Positions 57,834-64,000 of a DNA stretch of 64,000 nucleotides are shown here, piece after piece. Made by a program: the position numbers and the translations under genes. The stretch's first letter is position 1; the number at the start of each line of letters is the position of its first letter. This DNA comes from Albifimbria verrucaria (Eukaryota; Ascomycota; Sordariomycetes; Hypocreales; Stachybotryaceae), in contig JAHREC010000062.1 in assembly GCA_020081605.1 (NCBI GenBank), forward strand, positions 1,240,001 through 1,304,000, given 5' to 3'. The notes beneath the pieces were generated by a model. The model made no database searches and was not told the origin of the DNA. It saw nothing but the letters and a program-made list of their open reading frames with translations.

Positions 57834-60380
57834 CTAAGAGGCGCCGGTACTGGCATGCGCTGGCGATTCATCGTCATCGTCCTCTTCGTCGTCCACGCCC
57901 ATTTTGAGTGCAGCGGCTTCACCAACCTCCATCTTGTGGAGTTGCTCTAATTTCTGCTGCTTGACCAAAGCCTGCTGGCCCGTCATGACTTCGAATTCAG
58001 CATCCTCCTCTTCTTCCTCATCCTCGTCGCTGTCCCCACCGGCGTTGCTTGCCGATACATTGACGACACGGCGGATCTCGGGCGAGGGCGGAGCTGGTTG
58101 CGGGCTCGAAGGGCGGGATGTAGCTCGTGGCGGTGCCATCAACGATGGGCTGAGAGGCTTGATGGTCGGGTCGAAGGCTGCAGGCAGGCCAAGGACCTTG
58201 GCCACCTGATGTGCCTCCTCATCGGCAGAAATCTTGGCTTCCAGCTCGTAGGTGCTGCTGGCTTCGCTGTCGGCTTCGTGTTTGCCGTTGGTGGCGGCTA
58301 GCATAGCCAGGTATGTCTTGCGGTTGGCATCGTTTGCTCGCTTTTCTTTCTTCTTGTTCCGTTTCTCGGTCGGCCTGACGATGATAACGGGTACGGGCGA
58401 ATATTGGAGACAGTATTTGGAAAAGGAGTTTCGCGTGTTAACGAGCCCCTGGATTCCTCCGAGAGAGCGTCCCTTCGTTCCGACGATGAGCATCGCGGGC
58501 TGGTAGACGTGAATCTAAGAGACAGAATTAGCGACTTGGCATGACGATGAAGTCGAATGGGCCTACCAGTCTTTGAAATGTCCCATGGAGCTTGCCGACG
58601 GCATATTCGAGAGTGAAGCTCAGCGCACGGTTAGTGCCATTCTTGGCGACGATGTTGCTCATGGTAGTTTTGGCATCCTCCTGGTAGTGTTTCGGATCAT
58701 TAGACCTAATGTCTCTCTCGAGCACGCGCACGCAGATGACCTCGTCGCCGTCGTCAACCAGCTCGTCGAGCAGCCACTGCAACGCATAATCGGAGTAAGC
58801 ATGCTCATCCACGCCGACCATGAACGTGCGCGACCTACGCCTATGCTGGTAACCCTTGTGGCGGACATTGAGTGTCATAGAGGGGTGTTGTGCTTAGTAG
58901 CTTCCCCGATGGCGACATTGTCGAATGCGACATGGTGCTGGAACCTGTCGTTAGGGGTCGGTTAGCGTCGTCATTGCGACAGAGACAAAGACAGCGCGAG
59001 ATAAACGAGTTGCGCGCGAGTTTTCAACGGTGCTCGGGATTCAGCAGAGAGGAAGCGGATGTTGAATAAAAGAAAAAGTGGGTGGTGACGATGGAGAGAG
59101 AAGATAGACAGACAGGGAGACAGATATGACCTGAGAAGGAGCGGAGACGGGGAAGGGTGGATGTTGGCGCCAGCGCTTGCGGGAATTTGGCCAGTAGGAT
59201 CGTGGCTGTGAAAGAGAGGCCTCAAGCAGGCGACTAGCTTTTGCGTAAGATGAACCTAGTCCGGAGCGACACTTTTCGCTTCCCTGCCTCCATCGTCCAG
59301 CAAAGCCAAGACTCGCAGTCATGCGATGGGGTCTGAGGGGGAAGCTTTTGCGACGGCGGCGGGGTAAAGATGGATAGAGTGCAGGCTGTGGGGCCAGGCC
59401 TAGACCAGGAGCATCGAGAGCAGCCGACATAACCGTCGTTTTGGACGGATACGGCCTGTGGGCACCGTCGTCCTCGGAGAATGACGACAGCATGCCCGAG
59501 ATGCCCAGGCGCTGCCCAGAGCACCGAGGCCGGGGTTTCCCACGGCGCTGCGCACCCGCAGGCAGGCATGTGAACCGCCAGGGGTAAACGGCTCGGCTGC
59601 GAGACATTGACGGCGCACGAATGTCTCGCACCACAGACGGGTGCCGGACGTGTGCCCTGTCTGTTGGAGGTCTTGCAGGTGTGTACCCCCGAGCCGAGGC
59701 GCGCGCGCAGTGGCCAGATGCAACTCGACTGTCTCAATTGACTGGACGGTTCGGCAGAAGAATGCCGGATCTGCGTGCGGCATACAGAAGCAATGGCACC
59801 CAAGGCAGACACTTGTCTGATGGTCCGGCCAAGCATCCTGCCTGCGACTTGCCGAGCGACGCTCAAGCGCTCCTGCCCAGTCACCGCCCACAAAAGGCGT
59901 GACAGGGACGGCAATTACTGACAAAGGCGGTAATGGGCGGAGGGTCAAAGGCCGAGGGTACAAGACGCAATTGGGAACTTACCTATCATGGGGCGGCGAA
60001 CTCGCTCGGATGCGCGTAGCATCAGTCTGCTTCTGGGAGCCTTGGGGCAACGACGGGTTACGGGGTGCTCGAAAGGTGACGGAGGAAGTAGACGACTTGC
60101 GCCCTAGGGACGATCTGCGACGACCCTCGGCCTCATCCTCGTCGGTGGTGGTGCCGCTGTTGGGCTTGGGCAGGTCGGCAACGAAAGAGATGCTGGACTT
60201 GCGCTCAGACGAGCCGTCCCAGGAGCTCGTCTTAACACTAGTATTCGAGCCCTCGGCGGCATTGCTGCTGTCGTTGGGGAAGTATTCGGCCTTGGAATGG
60301 GTATTGGCGGCTCGAGGATTTTCGGTGCCAGGCGAAACATCAGAGTCCGGGCTACGGGCGGCGTGCTTTGGTGACTCCAT
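57834..60380 (-). CDS. Universal stress protein (USP) domain protein, fungal type
   Basis: Three exons: 59983-60380, 58567-58944 and 57834-58514. Exon 1 (MESPKHAARSPDSD...) is Ser-rich with FVADLPKP and ends RASSPPHDR. After a 1,038-nt intron (58945-59982, GTAAGT...CGACAG) exon 2 gives FQHHVAFDNVAIGE and the USP core RTFMVGVDEHAYSDYALQWL. One break at G4 58882-58885 is mended by a single base. Intron 58515-58566 (52 nt) leads to MLIVGTKGRSLGG, the USP nucleotide-binding signature G-x-(K/R)-G-x(2-3)-G. VPVIIVRPTEKRNKKK then follows. A long acidic tail (DSDEDEEEEEDAEFE) ends DDESPAHASTGAS at 57834. USP proteins bind ATP and help in stress survival; the partner of the tail is unknown. Confidence 0.85.
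58945..59982 (-). other. Unusually long intron of the USP gene (1,038 nt)
   Basis: The donor GTAAGT follows PPHDR, and the acceptor CGACAG precedes FQHHVAFDN. The frame is kept across it (phase 2). Other introns here are 49-75 nt apart from a 108-nt one in eIF4B. Open frames inside it have no family resemblance. An internal promoter or alternative first exon is possible. Confidence 0.7.
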
Positions 60381-62245
60381 GCCGGAGGGCCGAGGTCGCA
60401 GTATGTCTCGGAAGTACGGGACCGGATGTCTCTGAAACGCGACTCGAGGGGAGCTGGTTGGAGTTGCCTAGGGATGATGTAGAGGATATCGAGGCAAACG
60501 AGTAGACAGATACAAGATATATGACCGGTGCTCTACGCAAGCCTCAGAGAGGAAATGGCAAAGATAGCTTCGTATCGGCGGTCGGCATGAGGAGGAGTAG
60601 TCGTAGTGAGCGGAAGAGGCAGGTCGGCTGAGCTGGTGTAGAAAGAAGGTGGCAGCACGTCCACGTCGACAGGCGCAGATCCAATCAGGCTGTGGAGAGC
60701 TCTTGGATGCTTTGTGGTCGAGAATGGGAAAAGATAACGACGAGGAGGAGGAGGAGGAAGAGGAGAAGGAGGATCTCGATGGTTCTTGTTCTTGGTTCTT
60801 GTTCTCGTTGTCGTTGCCGGATGTGGTGGGAAGGTCGCAACTCTCAAGGTGGGCAAGCTCCCAAGGTCCCAGCTTCCAGATAAACCGAGGCCGGGCCAAG
60901 GTCAGGGTCAGGGTCAGGTCAAGATAAGCTAAGCTAACAAAAGCTCCGGGGAAAAAGATGCAGGGAGAAGCAAAACCAGCTGGCAAACAACGGATTGGAA
61001 AAGGCGGTACGTGCAGACAACCACACACACGCGCGCGCACCCGAGTATGACAAACAGGAACAAACGCGGTGAAGGATATGTGCGTGAGAAAGGTGAGGCT
61101 AGGTACTTTTCGTATTTTTGAATTTTTCTTTTTTTAATGTCTGGCTCCTCGTGCAATTAAAAAAATAGAAGAGACAAGCCCCTGGTGGAGGAAACACCCA
61201 CGAGGTGGTGACGCTTAAATCGATTCGCTGCGCAAACCTAAGCAGTTGTGACGACACGGTGAGCGAGCGCAGGGCAAGATTTGCGACTGGCTTGCCGAGT
61301 TCTGTCCGAAAGAGGAGAAGTGCTTAATTCTCCTTGGTCCTTTGATACAAGGCCCTTTCTTTTCTTTTTGTTGCACAGGAAATCCACGTCACCGCCTGAT
61401 TCGTTGCGCAGTCCGAAGGCGTGGTGATCAGAAGGGGGCGTGTCGAGAGGCGGAACGAGAGGGAGATGGCGATCTACCGAATCTAAAGATTGATGGCAGT
61501 TCAAATACCTAGGCTCTTGTGGCATGCGGTCGATCAGGACCCAGAACGGAGAGGACGGGGGGATCCAGAAGACGGGCTGGGGTGGGCAGCAGGGCAGGGT
61601 AAGGTAAGGCGGAAGAAAACAAGCAAGGCAAGGTGAGGTAAGGGACTCTGTAAGGTAGATGCTCTGACTTCACGTCCTCTCTATCGCCTTCGCTCTCCAC
61701 TCGGTGGGTTTGGGTTGCTTCGTCGCGTGGAGGGGCGGGAAGGCAACGGGTTCCTCTTTTGCCAAACAAGGGGTCCTCGTTGCGTATAGCGTACGCATGC
61801 ATGTGTTTCCCAAACGTCAGCTCTGCTAGCCTAGCGCTATGGGTCGGCAGCTCGCGAACCTCAGTCCGGCTACCTCTCCATGTGGGGAAGACGGAACGGC
61901 GATGGGCGGTCTGGAACACACGCACGCACTTCAGTCAGATCAGGGTGGTGGTCGGTGATGATGCGATGCAGCAGGCTGTTGTGGTACGTGCCACGACGAA
62001 GCTGGGCCGGTTGACAAGTACGACGTTGGAACGGCTATTCGGAACGGATTTGTTATATCGATTAATTGTGACGTGACAGTCCTGTAGTAGGAAGAAGAAG
62101 AGGAAGAAGAGGCAACTAAGAAAAACGACGATGGGTGGATTAAGCTCGGGCATTAACCTCACTGCTAGCTCCCATCCCATACAACCCTATACTTGACCTT
62201 ATTTCTCCCTCTCTCCTTCATTCACCCTCCATTACAGAAACAAGC

Positions 62246-62262
62246 AAACACACACACACACG
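62246..62262 (+). repeat. CA dinucleotide microsatellite
   Basis: A short ACACACACACAC run followed by CGCACCCACGCACACA. It is a simple sequence repeat and nothing else is visible. Confidence 0.6.
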
Positions 62263-63045
62263 CACCCACGCACACATAAGCCAAATCAACCAACAACGCA
62301 CATGCGACAGGCCACATCCTCCCTCTCTCCCTGCCCTTCGCCATCCAGCCCCAAAAACCAGGCCGTTGGAGGCCGCAGGCCATGCATGGGAAAGGGCTGG
62401 GCCATCATCCCCATGCCATGCCATCCATGCCTTGCCCATCCATGCCCGTCACAAGCCCACCCAGGGCCAACCAGAGGTCTGTCCCTCTGCACACTGACTA
62501 CAGATTACCCCATGTGCTCCTGCTTAACACCGAATCGGAAGGGAACTGACAATTACCCAGACGATGGTCCTTGACCGAGCCATGCAGCTGTGACGCCGCC
62601 AAGAAAGCTCTGGTCGCTTCAGAACCGCCGCCGGCAGTTTTCCTTGTTGGGGAACAATTGTTGACGATTTTGCGGAGGACGCTTTGTTCGGAAGCCTGCC
62701 TGCATGTCTGGCTGATGTCAGGCAGGGTGAGCATCTCCGTGCTATCAGACTTCGCTCTGCCTGGCGCCAACCTACGGCCGTTGCCTTGTTCTGTCACCAC
62801 CCACGTACTGCAACGAGCCGCTCATGCAAGACTTCCCGTCCCAGCTCGTGCTTCTCCCGCTGCCTGGTTCGCTCGACGTAAAGTAAAGACTCACGCCGGA
62901 AGAGGAACTGCGCTTCGTGGTGCCACACGAATTCTCCCTCCCTGTTGGGTTAACTCGTGTAAGGTGTGCCTACACATGTCTGGCCAGCCAGTGATATCGC
63001 GTTTCAGCCAACCATATCGCTGGCGAATGATTCAAGCATCGACAT

Positions 63046-63090
63046 ACCACACCGTACCATACCGTACCATACCATGCCATGCCATGTCTA
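63046..63090 (+). repeat. Pentanucleotide-like tandem repeat (ACCGT/ACCAT, then CCATG)
   Basis: Alternating ACCGTACCAT units repeated about three times, then CATGCCATGCCATG. It is a degenerate microsatellite and suits strain typing. Confidence 0.55.
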
Positions 63091-64000
63091 CCACCAACTC
63101 GGCTCTCTCACTCGACAATGGTGCCTCGCGTCACGTCCCTGTGGTGAACCTGTCGCTACCCCGCCGCACCGGGACAAGCGGCTCTGAGCCAAGCACGGCC
63201 AAGCCCGCGGTGCAGCCGATCCTCCTCCTCCATTCCCCTCTTGCCCTCCGTCATCCTGCGCTGACGTCCGTCTCTATTGCTTCTTACGGTGCCCTAGACA
63301 AGATCTCTTATCTTTCCCGTAAGCTGCGTGCCCTCTGCCTCTCCCGCGCAAGCCTCGCAGCATGGCATACAACTATGTATGTATACGTCGTAGGGGAGGC
63401 CAACAGACGAAGGCGGGGAGAGTCGCAGGCCTGCCTGGCCAACGGCATGTCATCCTACTGGCTGTTTCTTAAATGCCTTCTGATCCAGGTAGTCGGTCTG
63501 GCTTTGAATAAGCTATGGCTTGCCATTTAACCTTAACATGGGAGGGCTTCTTTCTTTTGTCTCGACCACTCACTCCCATTCGCATGTTTTACCACAACCG
63601 CCTCCCATGCACCTCGTATGGCCGAGCGGCCATCGTCTCCGAACAACTCCGAGGCGCCGAGGAGGCGAAACATATTTGTCCATGATATTGCGCTGTCGAA
63701 CCGCGTCTCCGGCGCCCATACGATATCTGATGAACTGGGTCAGCTGCAGCCAGCTCTAGACGAATTACCATCTCGCATGTCCCGCTAGTCCATCTGGCAT
63801 CCTGCGCAACCTCCCTCGCCGACGCCACGTTACAGCGCACGCACGCGAAAAGGAGGCTTGCAGATTGGCCATCTATCTGCAGGCCCGCGATGGCTGCCCA
63901 TCTCCAAGATTTCACGAGGCTGGATGGCCCTCCCTTCCCCTTCCCCCTCCATCCCTCCCCAACCCTGGCCCCTCTCACAGCTGCAATGTAATGCGGGCGT

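Larger units (their letters stand above)
60381..64000. other. USP 5' leader and intergenic sequence to the window end
   Basis: No recognisable gene in about 3.6 kb. Low-complexity blocks are common: a GAGGAG run at 60741-60773, a CA repeat at 62246-62262, CCATG/CCATC repeats near 62395-62450, CCATA/CCGTA repeats near 63046-63090 and a CT-rich block at 63925-63960. The 319-codon plus frame 62571-63530 looks non-coding. Confidence 0.45.

Noticed and set aside
60468..61040. 190-codon minus frame upstream of USP
   Set aside because: Poly-Ser and Arg/Pro-rich. Most likely the USP 5' leader.
62571..63530. 319-codon plus frame
   Set aside because: It runs through simple repeats (VPYRTIPCHAM-like) and has no domain. 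Typical chance frame in GC-rich sequence.
1..64000. tRNA genes, rRNA and CRISPR arrays
   Set aside because: I looked for GGTTCGANTCC-type boxes, rRNA-like stretches and spaced direct repeats and found none convincing. CRISPR is not expected in a fungus.

Overview
The window is nuclear DNA of a filamentous ascomycete (Pezizomycotina, most likely a Sordariomycete). The grounds are short 50-75 nt GT-AG introns with CTAAC/CTGAC-like branch sites, long untranslated intergenic stretches, and typical filamentous-fungal families (HET domain, NACHT-ankyrin STAND proteins, fungal-type eIF4B, Fmp27, fungal universal stress protein). I found no tRNA, rRNA or CRISPR.

Layout. 1-2.4 kb: a conserved fungal gene of unknown function (-). 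2.4-9 kb: no recognisable gene. 9-12.7 kb: a HeLo-like/NACHT/ankyrin STAND receptor (+). 13.1-18.2 kb: a FYVE-less Fab1/PIKfyve-like lipid kinase (-). 19.2-20.3 kb: a metallo-beta-lactamase-fold hydrolase (+). 21.0-29.9 kb: the giant bridge-like lipid-transfer protein Fmp27/BLTP2 (-). 31.8-39.5 kb: a conserved block with a Tim17-like membrane protein (-), eIF4B (+), a NUDIX hydrolase (+) and a Golgi-pH-regulator-like channel (-). 40-52 kb: an accessory zone with a coiled-coil ORF, a ZZ zinc-finger remnant, a HET-domain pseudogene, a C2H2-like protein and two divergent orphan membrane proteins. 52.2-56.0 kb: a nucleoside-phosphorylase/NACHT/ankyrin STAND receptor (+). 57.0-60.4 kb: a universal stress protein (-) followed by an in-frame acidic ORF. 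60.4-64 kb: leader and intergenic sequence.

Two observations cut across the window. (1) Nearly every large gene, including housekeeping genes, is broken by single-base frameshifts. At most junctions I checked, adding one base to a 3-7 nt homopolymer restores the family reading frame. This is best explained by homopolymer-deletion errors in the assembly, so I annotate these loci as whole genes rather than as strings of fragments or pseudogenes. (2) Three copies of a 212-223 bp MITE-like element (CAGTGGG termini at TA sites) lie at or just beyond the 3' ends of ORFs.

The two STAND receptors, the HET gene and the ZZ finger suggest an allorecognition/innate-immunity neighbourhood around the conserved lipid-transfer/translation block. 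The strongest candidates for new biology are the FYVE-less Fab1-like kinase, the 6-nt microexon in eIF4B, the in-frame ORF behind the USP stop codon, and the MITE family.
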